Part shown: positions 8,135 through 16,311 of the stretch, one piece after another
How positions within the stretch are numbered: the stretch's first letter is position 1
How the letters are laid out: every line of letters begins with the position of its first letter
NCBI RefSeq assembly: GCF_029436685.1
Contig: NZ_JAROCY010000026.1
Location: forward strand, 1 to 45,604
Length of the DNA: 45,604 nt
Direction of reading: 5' to 3'
Origin: Novosphingobium cyanobacteriorum
Lineage (GTDB): Bacteria; Pseudomonadota; Alphaproteobacteria; Sphingomonadales; Sphingomonadaceae
The notes under the pieces: model-generated
Seen by the model: only the letters and a program-made list of their open reading frames with translations
Told to the model about the DNA's origin: nothing
The model's database searches: none
Program-made: the position numbers and the translations under genes

Positions 8135-8938
8135 TCAGTCACCGGTAAGGACGGGCTTGCGCCCCTCGCGACCGGCGGCAAGTATCTCGTTGCGATCAGC
8201 CGTGGTCGTATAGATGGCCTGTCCGGCCATTTCCTCACGCAACATGGTGTTCCAGTCCACTTCCAGCGACCGGCGGTAGTGCCGCTTGGCCAGGCCGACC
8301 GCGCGCGTGGGCTGATCTGCCATGCGACGGGCAAGATCCATTGCCGTGTCCTGCACAGCTTCCTTGTCGCACAGCCGGTTGATCAGGCCCCACGAATCAA
8401 GCGTGTCGGCAGTCACCGTGTCGCCCAGCAGGGCAATCTCGTTCAAGCGATGGAACGGGATGATCCGCGGCAGATAGAACGAATCCCCCGCATGCGGGAT
8501 CATGCCCCGCTTGACGAAGACGTGGGTCCAGCGGCTGCCCTTGGCCGCCACGACGAGGTCCGCCAGCAGCGCAAGCAACCAGCCCACCCCCGCAACGGTG
8601 CCCTGCACCGCGCTGACCACCGGGCGTTCAAGCTCCCACATTGCCTTGAACATCTCGATGTGAGGCGTGGACACGAAGCGGTAATCGATCGTGTTGCGCG
8701 GCATTGGTGTCGGCGTCCGGGACGGCGCACCGCCGAGGCAGAAGTCCTTGTCACCCGTGCTGCGGATGAGAATCGATCGAACATCCTGCCGCGTGTTGGC
8801 TTCCCGGAAAAAGCGGGTGAATTCCTCGGCCACGTCTCCGCCGAACGCATTGCGGTTCGAAGGCGTGTGGAGCGTCAGGATGGCTACCCCCTGATCAAGT
8901 TCGACCCTTAGCCCTTCTTCAGTTGCGCTCGTCATCAT
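8135..8938 (-). CDS. Enoyl-CoA hydratase/isomerase (crotonase) family protein
   Basis: A 267-residue crotonase-fold protein. The first oxyanion-hole segment is DFCLGGAP and the second GTVAGVGWLLALLADLVVAA. The catalytic acid regions look unusual. Where hydratases carry a Glu before the G(L/T)xP loop, this protein has THVFVKRGMIPHAG, and the Asp used by PaaG-type isomerases in this loop is His. It may therefore be a non-hydratase crotonase. The ATG at 8938 has AAGGG upstream. It lies 115 bases downstream of the thioesterase gene on the same strand and may be part of the ligase/thioesterase transcript. Confidence 0.88.
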   Translation of the reverse strand: MMTSATEEGLRVELDQGVAILTLHTPSNRNAFGGDVAEEFTRFFREANTRQDVRSILIRSTGDKDFCLGGAPSRTPTPMPRNTIDYRFVSTPHIEMFKAMWELERPVVSAVQGTVAGVGWLLALLADLVVAAKGSRWTHVFVKRGMIPHAGDSFYLPRIIPFHRLNEIALLGDTVTADTLDSWGLINRLCDKEAVQDTAMDLARRMADQPTRAVGLAKRHYRRSLEVDWNTMLREEMAGQAIYTTTADRNEILAAGREGRKPVLTGD

Positions 8939-9053
8939 TCCACATCCCTTCTTCCAATCACCTGCGATAAACTGAGTCCAACCGCAGCATCACCAGGAGC
9001 AAGGACAGCTCAGGCAGCTGCGAACGAAGTCGCAACGTCATGCGAATGCCGCT

Positions 9054-9947
9054 TCAGCGGAGCGACCTGAACAGCACTTCTTGCACCACCGAGGCCAGAA
9101 ACTCACCGTCACGGCTCCACATGTTGCCCCTCACCATTGCGCGCCCTTCCGCAGCAAAAGTGGTGTACTGCTCAAACAAGACCCAGTCGCTGGCGCGCCA
9201 AGGCTTGTGGAACCAGACTGCATGATCAAGACTTGTCGCGCCAAAAAGTGGCAGGCGATACTCTGCCGGATGAGGCAGCTTGCCCGTCCCGGCCACGAGA
9301 TAATCCGACAGATAGGTCAGGCACTGCTGACCGAGAGTAATGTTGGCGTCCTGGGGCACGCCCCGCAGCCTGGTCCACATCAACCGACGGCCAGAAGGCA
9401 CCTGGTGCCGCAGAGCATCGGGTTCGATCAGCCGGACGTCAATCTGCTCAAAGTTTCGCGCAAGCACCAGTTCACCTGAAAGGCCGCAGCCTTCGTCATG
9501 GATGGGCAAGGCTGACAACTCCACCAGCTCTTCCGGTGTCGAGCTATGGGGCATCGTGACCAGTTGGTGCTCCACGTTTGCGCCACTTGCGTCGCCTGAG
9601 TGGAAGGAAGCCGTGATGTCGCAAAGATGGCGATCGTCCTGGCCTACTCTCACTCGCCTGATCGAGAACCGCCCACCATCGCGAAGAATCTCGACATCGA
9701 ACGTCAACGGCCGGCGGGGCGAACCGGCTGCGAGAAAGTAGGCATGGAGCGAATGACAGTGCCGTTCGCCAACCGAGCGCTGCGCTGCTGCCAGCGCCTG
9801 CGCCACGATCTGCCCGCCATAGAGATGACTGCTCGGCGCGTTTCCCGGCCCATGGCCAACGAACCGTGTTGGACTGATCCGTTCGAGGTCGAAGAGCCTT
9901 ACCGGATCAAACGACGGCAAGCCGTGATCGCGACTGGTCGTGCTCAT
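9054..9947 (-). CDS. Acyl-CoA thioesterase II (TesB type)
   Basis: A 297-residue double-hotdog thioesterase that hydrolyses acyl-CoA to free acid and CoA. Family motifs are HLYGGQIVAQAL at the N-terminal hotdog and LDHAVWFHKP with the catalytic Asp in the C-terminal hotdog. The terminal VVQE carries the Gln of the Asp-Thr-Gln triad known from E. coli TesB. The start at 9947 gives the normal family length; 71 extra in-frame codons upstream overlap the ligase gene and are not credible. The gene begins 13 bases after the CoA ligase stop, so the two are co-transcribed. It may recover CoA from dead-end thioesters of the pathway. Confidence 0.92.
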   Translation of the reverse strand: MSTTSRDHGLPSFDPVRLFDLERISPTRFVGHGPGNAPSSHLYGGQIVAQALAAAQRSVGERHCHSLHAYFLAAGSPRRPLTFDVEILRDGGRFSIRRVRVGQDDRHLCDITASFHSGDASGANVEHQLVTMPHSSTPEELVELSALPIHDEGCGLSGELVLARNFEQIDVRLIEPDALRHQVPSGRRLMWTRLRGVPQDANITLGQQCLTYLSDYLVAGTGKLPHPAEYRLPLFGATSLDHAVWFHKPWRASDWVLFEQYTTFAAEGRAMVRGNMWSRDGEFLASVVQEVLFRSLR

Positions 9948-9960
9948 ATTGCAATTCCCG

Positions 9961-11529
9961 TCAGGCCATGGCCCGAAGTTCGATCTTCGCAATCTTGCCG
10001 GTGGCATTGAGCGGCAAGGCATCCACGAAGCGCACGGTCCGTGGGACCTTGTAGTTCGCCATTTCCTGACGGCACCAGGCAATGACCTGTTCCTCGCCAA
10101 GGTCCGAGCCAGGCATGCGGACGATGAATGCCCGCCCGACCTGACCGAGCCTCTCGTCATCCACGCCGATCACGGCGACGGCGGCCACTCCCGGAATTGT
10201 CGAGATAGCCTTCTCGATCTCGGCCGGATAGCAGTTGAAGCCGCCGACCAGGTACATGTCCTTGATCCGGTCGGTAAGGTGCAGGTTTCCGGCCTCATCG
10301 AGCCAGCCCGCATCACCGGTGAGCAGGAAGCCGTCTTCGGTAAATGCCTTTCGGGTCGCCTCGGCATCGTCGAGATAACCCGCCGTAATCTGAGGTCCGC
10401 GCACTGCCACCTCGCCGGTTTCGCCAGTCGGCAGCTCGTTGTGATCGAGATCGAGGATCTTCATCTCGATGTTGCTGATCGGATGGCCCACGGTCTGGGC
10501 AATGACCTCGGGCGGGTCATCGGGATAGGTGACGGTCAGGGTGCCGGCAGATTCGGTCATGCCGTAGCCGGTCTGCACCACTGTGCTGCCCCCCAGCAGC
10601 CGCTGCATGTCCTGGACCAGACGCACCGGGATCGTCGTTCCACCAGTGCTGATGCAACGCAGGCTGGACAGGTCGGTATTCTCCCGATCAGGATGGTCGA
10701 GCAGCGCCTGCGCCACGGGCGGCGCGGCCGGGAGCATAGTCACGCCCTCGCGTTCGATCAGGCGCAGCAACTCGCCGGAGTCGACCGTGCTGACCGGAAT
10801 GACCCGCACGCCATTGAGGACCGAAACCTGCCACCCGGCGCGATACCCTGCATTGTGGGCGAAGGGAAAGGTGACCGCGAACACGTCGTCCGAGGTCAGC
10901 GGGTTGATCTCCGCAATCTGTATGTCGCAGGCGATAAGGCTGCGGCGATGGGTGGTCAGCACACCCTTGGGCCGGCCGGTCGTGCCGGACGTGAAAATGA
11001 TATCAGCAAGATCGTCGCCTGACCCTTGCGCAATCCTGGTGTCCAGCACCGCATCGTCCACCCGCTGCGGACTGCGGCGCAGTTGGGCGATTGACGCAAG
11101 GTCTGCATGGCCCTCGCCCTGCTCGCCGATCAGCACGACGTCCTGCAAGGCGGGCAGGTCCTGTGCCCGCAACGCCTCGACATAGCTGTAGCCGCCGAAA
11201 CCAGTGTTGCAGAACACCAGTTTTGCCTGCGCATCGCCCAGTATGCCGCCCACCTCGCGCCCGCGCAGGCGGGTGCCGACGGGGATGAGCACCGCACCGG
11301 CAGCCTGGATGCCCAGCGCCGCCACGATCCAGTCCGCGCTGTTGACGGCCCAGATGCCGATCCTGTCGCCACGCTCAATCCCCGCGCCGATCAGTGCCGC
11401 GGCAACTTCCCTGCTGGCCGTCTCAAGCGCGGCATAGGAAATGCTGGTGTCGCCCTGGGTGATCGCGATGTTGTCGCCAAAGCGGCGCGCGGCCTGCTCG
11501 AAGCGCTGATAGAGAGAGGGGTTTTCCAT
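9961..11529 (-). CDS. AMP-dependent acyl-CoA synthetase/ligase
   Basis: A 522-residue ANL-superfamily ligase that activates a carboxylic acid to its CoA thioester through an acyl-AMP. The P-loop FTSGTTGRPKG, the A5 motif TGYGMTES, the A7 segment LLTGDAGW, the hinge DRIKDMYLVGG and the C-terminal catalytic lysine motif LNATGKI are all present. It is first in a leftward unit with TesB, and perhaps the crotonase. The ATG at 11529 has only a weak ribosome site (GGTGA). A 16-base element shared with another divergent promoter lies about 90 bases upstream. The acid substrate is unknown. Confidence 0.93.
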   Translation of the reverse strand: MENPSLYQRFEQAARRFGDNIAITQGDTSISYAALETASREVAAALIGAGIERGDRIGIWAVNSADWIVAALGIQAAGAVLIPVGTRLRGREVGGILGDAQAKLVFCNTGFGGYSYVEALRAQDLPALQDVVLIGEQGEGHADLASIAQLRRSPQRVDDAVLDTRIAQGSGDDLADIIFTSGTTGRPKGVLTTHRRSLIACDIQIAEINPLTSDDVFAVTFPFAHNAGYRAGWQVSVLNGVRVIPVSTVDSGELLRLIEREGVTMLPAAPPVAQALLDHPDRENTDLSSLRCISTGGTTIPVRLVQDMQRLLGGSTVVQTGYGMTESAGTLTVTYPDDPPEVIAQTVGHPISNIEMKILDLDHNELPTGETGEVAVRGPQITAGYLDDAEATRKAFTEDGFLLTGDAGWLDEAGNLHLTDRIKDMYLVGGFNCYPAEIEKAISTIPGVAAVAVIGVDDERLGQVGRAFIVRMPGSDLGEEQVIAWCRQEMANYKVPRTVRFVDALPLNATGKIAKIELRAMA

Positions 11530-11616
11530 GATGTCACCGCGTTGGACTTGGATCTGTTGCGAAAGCCAGCAATACCCGTCTCGGGCACGCTGCGGACCCC
11601 TCTCGCCGAGGAATCT

Positions 11617-11632
11617 CACACGTGATTTGTCC
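11617..11632 (+). promoter_or_regulatory. Putative operator CACACGTGATTTGTCC
   Basis: This 16-base sequence differs at one position from CACATGTGATTTGTCC at 33425-33440. Each copy sits near the middle of a divergent promoter region: here 87 bases from the ligase start and 80 from the SnoaL-like start. The 5' half contains a near palindrome, TCACACGTGA. Binding by a local regulator is inference. Confidence 0.35.
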
Positions 11633-11711
11633 TGCGCAGGCAAGGCCCGGGTTGGACCCGTGCCACGCATCTGTGAAGTATCCGGGCATGAAGAAGGAAC
11701 CGGAGATCATC

Positions 11712-12134
11712 ATGTCAGCGCACAAGTCCGCAGCCGAAGTCGAAGCCCTGCTGCAGCATTACATGGGCCTGTTCAGTTCCGGCGACTTCGAGACGGCGGC
11801 AACCTTGTACCACATGCCGTTCTCGTGGGTCATCGGCCCTGCCATCGCCACTGCCTTCAATGCCGCGGAATTTATCAAAAAGATGACCGCAATGCGCGAT
11901 CCGCTGGTCGCCTGCGGATTTCTGCGCAGCGAACTGGTGACCTGCAAGGTGCGCCTGCTGGGGCAGAACGCCGCACTGGCGGGCGTGGAAGTGGCGCGTC
12001 ACTATGCCGATGGCAGGAACCCGGAAATCACCGGCGGCACCTATATCGCCCATCATGACGGCACGCGATGGAAGCTGGTCAGCATCATCGGCCACCCCAT
12101 CGCAGAGATTGTCGGCCTGAAAGCACCGGAATGA
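11712..12134 (+). CDS. SnoaL-like / NTF2-like domain protein
   Basis: A 140-residue small alpha+beta barrel protein of the NTF2/SnoaL type, judged from length and layout: an N-terminal helix (AEVEALLQHYMGLFSSGDFE), a hydrophobic pocket region and terminal strands ending in WKLVSIIGHP. Such proteins act as isomerases, cyclases, hydratases or binding subunits. The ATG at 11712 is chosen because GGAG lies six bases upstream; an ATG at 11688 would add eight residues with a poorer site. It is a single gene, divergent from the CoA ligase and convergent with the CYP101-like gene. The exact role is unknown. Confidence 0.8.
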   Translation: MSAHKSAAEVEALLQHYMGLFSSGDFETAATLYHMPFSWVIGPAIATAFNAAEFIKKMTAMRDPLVACGFLRSELVTCKVRLLGQNAALAGVEVARHYADGRNPEITGGTYIAHHDGTRWKLVSIIGHPIAEIVGLKAPE

Positions 12135-12179
12135 AATGACTGACAAGGAGGCGCCGCAACGCCCCGGGGGCATTACGGC

Positions 12180-12196
12180 ACCCCTTCAGAAGGGGT
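12180..12196. terminator. Short hairpin between convergent genes
   Basis: ACCCCTT / AAGGGGT form a 7-base stem with a 3-base loop, touching the stop codon of the P450 gene. No T-run follows. It is a weak terminator candidate for both convergent transcripts. Confidence 0.4.
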
Positions 12197-13404
12197 CAGA
12201 CCTGCCATTCCAGCGGAAGCGACAGGACCCCGTTTACGCTGCCTGAAGCGGTCACCATCGGCTTTGCCGGCACGAGCGAGAAATCGGGAATGCGCTTAAG
12301 CCATTCTTCCAGGAACAGGATGATTTCGCTGCGGGCTAGTGCCGCTCCCGGGCAGCGATGCGGACCGCTGCCGAAGGTCTGGTAATCCGGTCCACTTGCC
12401 GTGCGATCCAGGTCGATAGTCATGGGGTCGGACCAGCGACTGTCGTCCAGCCCGTGCAGTGCCGTGGCGACGAAGATGGGATCGCCCGACTTGATCAGGA
12501 TCCCGTCGATTTTCACATCGGCCACAGCCTGCCGTGCCGGCCCGGCCACGCCAAAGCGGCGGATGATCTCGTCCACCCGCTTCTCGATGAGGTGCGGTTC
12601 GGCGCAAAGACGTTGGCGCAACGGAGCGTTGGTGGCCAGATGGGCCGCGATGAAACCCATCATCGATGCCACCGTATCGAGGCCCCCGACCAGCACTTGG
12701 GTACATTCGCCGATGATCTCATCTCGCGTCAGCGGCCGCCCCTGGATCGTGCCATTGGCAATTGCGCTGATCATGTCGGACCCGGGATTGGCGATGCGCT
12801 CGTCAACATAGCCTGCCACATAGGCATACATCTTGCCGAAGGCTTCCATCCGGACCTTCTCGTCCGGCATCCGCACGACTTCCGCGAGTTCTGCCAGATA
12901 GAGGCGATCCGTGCTTGGCAGATCGACAAGACTGAGGAACACCTGGATAGGCAAATGCTGCGCAAAATCGACCGCGAAATCGCAGGCGCCCTGGTCTGCG
13001 ATCTGGTCGATCAGTGCGATGGCAAGAGTGCGCGCGCTGTCCACCGCGCGCAGCAGAGGCTTGCCGACAAGATAGGGCATGATCAACGAGCGGTAAGCCC
13101 GGTGCAGCGCGCCATCCGACTGGATCGGAATGAGCGGCAAGGCATCAGGCGGGTTTGGTGGAACCCACGCCCCACCATTGATGAAAGTCTCACTGTCACT
13201 CAGCACACGTTCGATCACGTGTGCCCGCATCGGGATCCAGTGGCCGCCGTTGCAGCGGGAATAGATCAGTGCAGGGCTCTCGGACTGGAGCTTGCGCCAA
13301 GCGGTATGAATATCGGGGTCGATCGCTTGAATCGCATAGATATCAAGGTCTCGGATCAACTCGACCGGTACATGCTGCGGCGCATCGGCAAGAAGTACAT
13401 CCAT
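12196..13404 (-). CDS. Cytochrome P450, CYP101 (P450cam-like) family
   Basis: A 402-residue P450 closely resembling camphor 5-monooxygenase. The segment RCNGGHWI is at 50-57, the acid-alcohol pair is in GGLDTV at 240-245 (Asp243, Thr244), ExxR is at 279-282 and the heme loop FGSGPHRCPG at 344-353 places the thiolate at Cys351. The C-terminal EEWLKRIPDFSL matches the P450cam ending. The residue equivalent to camphor-binding Tyr96 appears to be Leu89, so camphor itself is an unlikely substrate and a more apolar molecule is expected. The start is the ATG after AGAGAGACC. It lies 28 bases after a DUF1330 gene and likely shares its transcript. The electron donor is probably the ferredoxin at 6564-6887. 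Confidence 0.94.
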   Translation of the reverse strand: MDVLLADAPQHVPVELIRDLDIYAIQAIDPDIHTAWRKLQSESPALIYSRCNGGHWIPMRAHVIERVLSDSETFINGGAWVPPNPPDALPLIPIQSDGALHRAYRSLIMPYLVGKPLLRAVDSARTLAIALIDQIADQGACDFAVDFAQHLPIQVFLSLVDLPSTDRLYLAELAEVVRMPDEKVRMEAFGKMYAYVAGYVDERIANPGSDMISAIANGTIQGRPLTRDEIIGECTQVLVGGLDTVASMMGFIAAHLATNAPLRQRLCAEPHLIEKRVDEIIRRFGVAGPARQAVADVKIDGILIKSGDPIFVATALHGLDDSRWSDPMTIDLDRTASGPDYQTFGSGPHRCPGAALARSEIILFLEEWLKRIPDFSLVPAKPMVTASGSVNGVLSLPLEWQV

Positions 13405-13432
13405 GCTGGTCTCTCTTCTATAACCGGCAAGT

Positions 13433-13723
13433 TCAGGCGTCAAAAATCAGGATTTCCGTTCGCGAAAAGCGGTTGCGCAGTTCCAGATAAGGCCGGTATT
13501 CGGCCGAATTCAGGAAATCGTGGATTGCCTGGCGCGACGGAAAGGTGAAGACCCCGACGCCCGCGGGCGGCTCGATAGTACCTTCCGGCACTTCGACCTG
13601 CCCTGCAGACTTCAGGGTATAGCTGCCACCATAGTGCGCGATGATCTGCGGAACGTTGGCGGCATATTCCGGCATCCAACTGAAATCGGACCCGTAAAGC
13701 ATTGCTACCATATGTGCGGCCAT
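13433..13723 (-). CDS. DUF1330-family small protein
   Basis: A 96-residue dimeric alpha/beta-barrel-type protein. The layout matches DUF1330: a central HYGGSYTLKSAG segment, a middle VGVFTFPSRQAIHDFLNSAEYRPY segment and a terminal Arg-rich strand ending in ILIF. The function of the family is not established; related folds act on cyclic intermediates or bind small ligands. Two adjacent ATG codons exist. The second (13723) is preferred because AGGAG then lies seven bases upstream, while the first would have four. It precedes the CYP101-like gene by 28 bases. Confidence 0.8.
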   Translation of the reverse strand: MAAHMVAMLYGSDFSWMPEYAANVPQIIAHYGGSYTLKSAGQVEVPEGTIEPPAGVGVFTFPSRQAIHDFLNSAEYRPYLELRNRFSRTEILIFDA

Positions 13724-13868
13724 CATCACTCTCCTGAAACAGGCGGGAGCCTGTGGCCATCCCGCCCGAACTCCCCGCAATCGGGTGGTAATCTGTAGAC
13801 ACACACGGACCGTGGCCAGCCTGATCCAAACAAATCAGAAGCGTGAAGAGTCCGCCGCCCCGGCCAAT

Positions 13869-15023
13869 TCAGAGCCGCCCGCGCGCCAGAGGCAAAAGCA
13901 TGCGACGAATCTCGCTCACCAGGGTTTCGGGACTGTCCAGCCCAGGAAAATGGCCGCGCCCGGCCACGCTGTAGTCCGTCACGTCATAGAGCCTTTCAAC
14001 CCACGCGCGGGGGATTGGCGGAAACAGGTCGGCCGGCGGGACCATGAAGGCTGCCGGAACCTGCGCCTTGCCCGCTTTCGGCGCCCGGATTTCGTCCATG
14101 AACATATAGATCCAGGACGGCGCCAGCGATCCGCCCAGCCAGTAAAGCATGACGTTGGCAAGCAGCACGTCCATGGGGAAGGGAGGATCCTCGCGCATGC
14201 CGTTGACCGACCAACCTTGAAACTTTTCGATGATCCAAGCGGCCAGCCCGATCGGCGAGTCGGTTTGGGCATAGGCGAGCGTCTGCGGCTTTGTCGCCTG
14301 GATCGCCTGATATGCTCCTTCGCGCTCCTGCACCTGGCGAAGCCGGTCAGCCCAGGCCTTTTCCTCGGGCTGCATTGGCGGCCCATTGGCGAAGTCCGGC
14401 GTCGCCCCGGACATGGTCATCATCACCCCCTGCAGATGCTCGGGGTGATTGAAGGCAAGCGATGCCGTGATGATGCTGCCCCAGTCGCTGCCATAGGCAA
14501 CATATCGCTCTGCCCCAAAGCAATCGACCATCAGGGCCGACCAGATCGCCGCAATGTCCGATGCTGCCAGCGGCCGGCTTGGTGCGGGGGAAAGGCCGTA
14601 GCCCGGAAGGCTCGGCACGATAACGGTGAAACCATCTTCGGAATCGCCGCCATGGCGCTCGGGATGGGCAAGTTTGTCGATGATGTCGAGGAACTCGATG
14701 AAGCTGCCCGGCCATCCATGCGACAGGAGGAGCGGCGTGGGGTTGCTGCCCGAGCCGATCTCGACAAACACATGAATGCGCTCGCCCTTTACCTCGACCA
14801 GCCGCTGTTCGAAGCTATTGATCCTGTCGACCCAACTGCCCCAGTCGAACGAGGTGAGCCAGAACTCGCGCAGTCGGCACATGTAGGCGAGCGGCGTTCC
14901 TGTCTCCCAGTCAGCCCCGGCCTGCTGCAAGGGAAAGCGCGCAGCTTCCACCCGCGCACGGACATCTGCGATCGTCGCTGGGTCAGTCACCAGGGAATAG
15001 GGAACGCCAGGAATGACAAGCAT
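13869..15023 (-). CDS. Epoxide hydrolase, EHN-domain type
   Basis: A 384-residue alpha/beta hydrolase with the N-terminal epoxide-hydrolase (EHN) domain, which includes LREFWLTSFDWGSW. The oxyanion motif HGWPGS is at 102-107, the nucleophile Asp180 is in GSDWGS and the catalytic His358 is in GRGHFPGLDSPE. Conserved tyrosines in the cap region (for example in MLYWLGGS) fit epoxide activation. This family includes limonene/juvenile-hormone-type and microsomal-like hydrolases. It probably opens an epoxide made by one of the P450s. It is 145 bases upstream of the DUF1330 gene, so it may have a separate or a shared transcript. The ATG at 15023 is the only reasonable start; the ribosome site is GGAAGAGG-like only on the wrong side, so start support is moderate. 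Confidence 0.9.
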   Translation of the reverse strand: MLVIPGVPYSLVTDPATIADVRARVEAARFPLQQAGADWETGTPLAYMCRLREFWLTSFDWGSWVDRINSFEQRLVEVKGERIHVFVEIGSGSNPTPLLLSHGWPGSFIEFLDIIDKLAHPERHGGDSEDGFTVIVPSLPGYGLSPAPSRPLAASDIAAIWSALMVDCFGAERYVAYGSDWGSIITASLAFNHPEHLQGVMMTMSGATPDFANGPPMQPEEKAWADRLRQVQEREGAYQAIQATKPQTLAYAQTDSPIGLAAWIIEKFQGWSVNGMREDPPFPMDVLLANVMLYWLGGSLAPSWIYMFMDEIRAPKAGKAQVPAAFMVPPADLFPPIPRAWVERLYDVTDYSVAGRGHFPGLDSPETLVSEIRRMLLPLARGRL

Positions 15024-15345
15024 GGGAAGAGGCTCTCAGGCATGTGCAGCGGCCAGACGGCCTCAAGGTTGAACTGCATCGTTTGATGTCGAGAACATCT
15101 GATCCGGCGCGCAGGCAGTGGCAACCGCGTGGGGTCGCAGGGCCGCAACAAATTACATTGCGGATTACCTTCAACCGTCAGGCTTGGCTCATTGACGCAT
15201 GCACGGGGGATCGGCACCTCACGGTTTTCACGATGAAAATCGGGCATCTCTGCAATGATGCCCACGGCACGGCCCGTTTCAAGGATCGGCGGTCGCAGGG
15301 TAACTCCGCAGACTGGGCGGCCGCAGAACATGACAGGAGATGATG
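15024..15345. promoter_or_regulatory. Divergent spacer, epoxide hydrolase / SDR
   Basis: No protein-like frame is present. The spacer should hold two divergent promoters. A CCTCACGGTTTTCACGATG stretch is noticeable near 15219-15237, but no symmetric operator or clear -10/-35 pair could be identified by eye. Confidence 0.35.
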
Positions 15346-16233
15346 ATGCTTGATGAAAAGGCAAATCTCGGCGGGAAGGTTGCCGCCCTGCTCGGTGGTG
15401 GTGGTGGCCTGGGTGCCGCAGCCACGCTTGCGCTCGCACGGATGGGCGTGGATATCGCCGTGCTGGACAAGGATGGCGCCGCGCTTGAGGAAACCAGGGC
15501 CCAGGTCGAGGCGCTTGGCCGTCGGTGCTACGCCTTCGAAGGCGATGTCCTTTCTTCGGACGACGTGAAGACGTTCTATGAAAACGTCGGAACCCGGTTC
15601 GACCGCCTGGACATCGTGGTCAACGTGGCCGGTGGCGTGCGGCAGCGGGATTTCCTGACCAGCACCGAAGAACAGGACGCCGAGGATATCCGCCGCAACT
15701 TCGGTTACGTGATCCAGTCGATCCGCCTGGCCGTTCCCCTGATTGAACGCGGCGGCCACGGTCGCGGCGGGAGCATCATCAATTACACCACGATCGAGGC
15801 CTATCGCGGTGCAGCCAGCTTTTCGGTCTATGCCGGAGCCAAGGCTGCCAACGCCAACCTGCGCCGCGCCCTCGCGGTGGAATTCGGCCGGCGCCGGATC
15901 CGCGTGAACGAGATCACGCCTGACACCACGCCCAGCGCCGGCAACGCCAACGCCCTGCTCCCGGAACTCGCCGCCACCATGATCGACACGCCGATGGAGA
16001 CGCTGACCGCTGCGATGGCGATGTATATCCCGCGCGGCGAATCCGCCTCGGCTGAAGATCTGGCAGATACGGTCGTATTCCTGGCGTCAGACCTTTCGCG
16101 CGCGATCACCGGGGTCAACATCCATGTCGATGGCGGAACCTCGGCAGCAATGGGCTTCATCAACTGGCCAGGCGGTGGGTACTGCCCGGCCCCGCTTGGC
16201 GAATCGCTAAGCCTGCTGTTTCCGCCGAAGTAG
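15346..16233 (+). CDS. Short-chain dehydrogenase/reductase
   Basis: A 295-residue SDR. The glycine motif is GGGGGLG instead of the common TGxxxGIG, the NNAG motif is NVAGG, and the active site is TTIEAYRG...SVYAGAKAA (Tyr-x3-Lys present). Asp at the end of beta-2 (VLDKDG) suggests NAD(H). A C-terminal extension, GFINWPGGGYCPAP, may cap the active site. Three ATG codons occur in a row after AGGAG; the third (15346) has the best spacing of six bases. The gene is followed by a strong terminator and stands alone. It is distinct in sequence from the other six SDRs in the window. The substrate is unknown. Confidence 0.9.
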   Translation: MLDEKANLGGKVAALLGGGGGLGAAATLALARMGVDIAVLDKDGAALEETRAQVEALGRRCYAFEGDVLSSDDVKTFYENVGTRFDRLDIVVNVAGGVRQRDFLTSTEEQDAEDIRRNFGYVIQSIRLAVPLIERGGHGRGGSIINYTTIEAYRGAASFSVYAGAKAANANLRRALAVEFGRRRIRVNEITPDTTPSAGNANALLPELAATMIDTPMETLTAAMAMYIPRGESASAEDLADTVVFLASDLSRAITGVNIHVDGGTSAAMGFINWPGGGYCPAPLGESLSLLFPPK

Positions 16234-16246
16234 GCGGGAGGCAGCT

Positions 16247-16287
16247 AGAGGCCGGGGAAGGTTAATGCCCTCCCCGGCCTCTTGTTT
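16247..16287. terminator. Strong rho-independent terminator, probably bidirectional
   Basis: A perfect 12-base inverted repeat (AGAGGCCGGGGA / TCCCCGGCCTCT) with a 12-base loop is followed by TGTTT. It separates the SDR from the convergent TIM-barrel gene. Confidence 0.85.
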
Positions 16288-16311
16288 CAGGCGCCACTGT
16301 CTGCGCAGCAG

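Noticed and set aside
12358..13548. 396-codon open frame on the plus strand
   Set aside because: Antisense to the CYP101-like gene; no recognisable motifs.
13785..15086. 433-codon open frame on the plus strand
   Set aside because: Antisense to the epoxide hydrolase; low-complexity composition.
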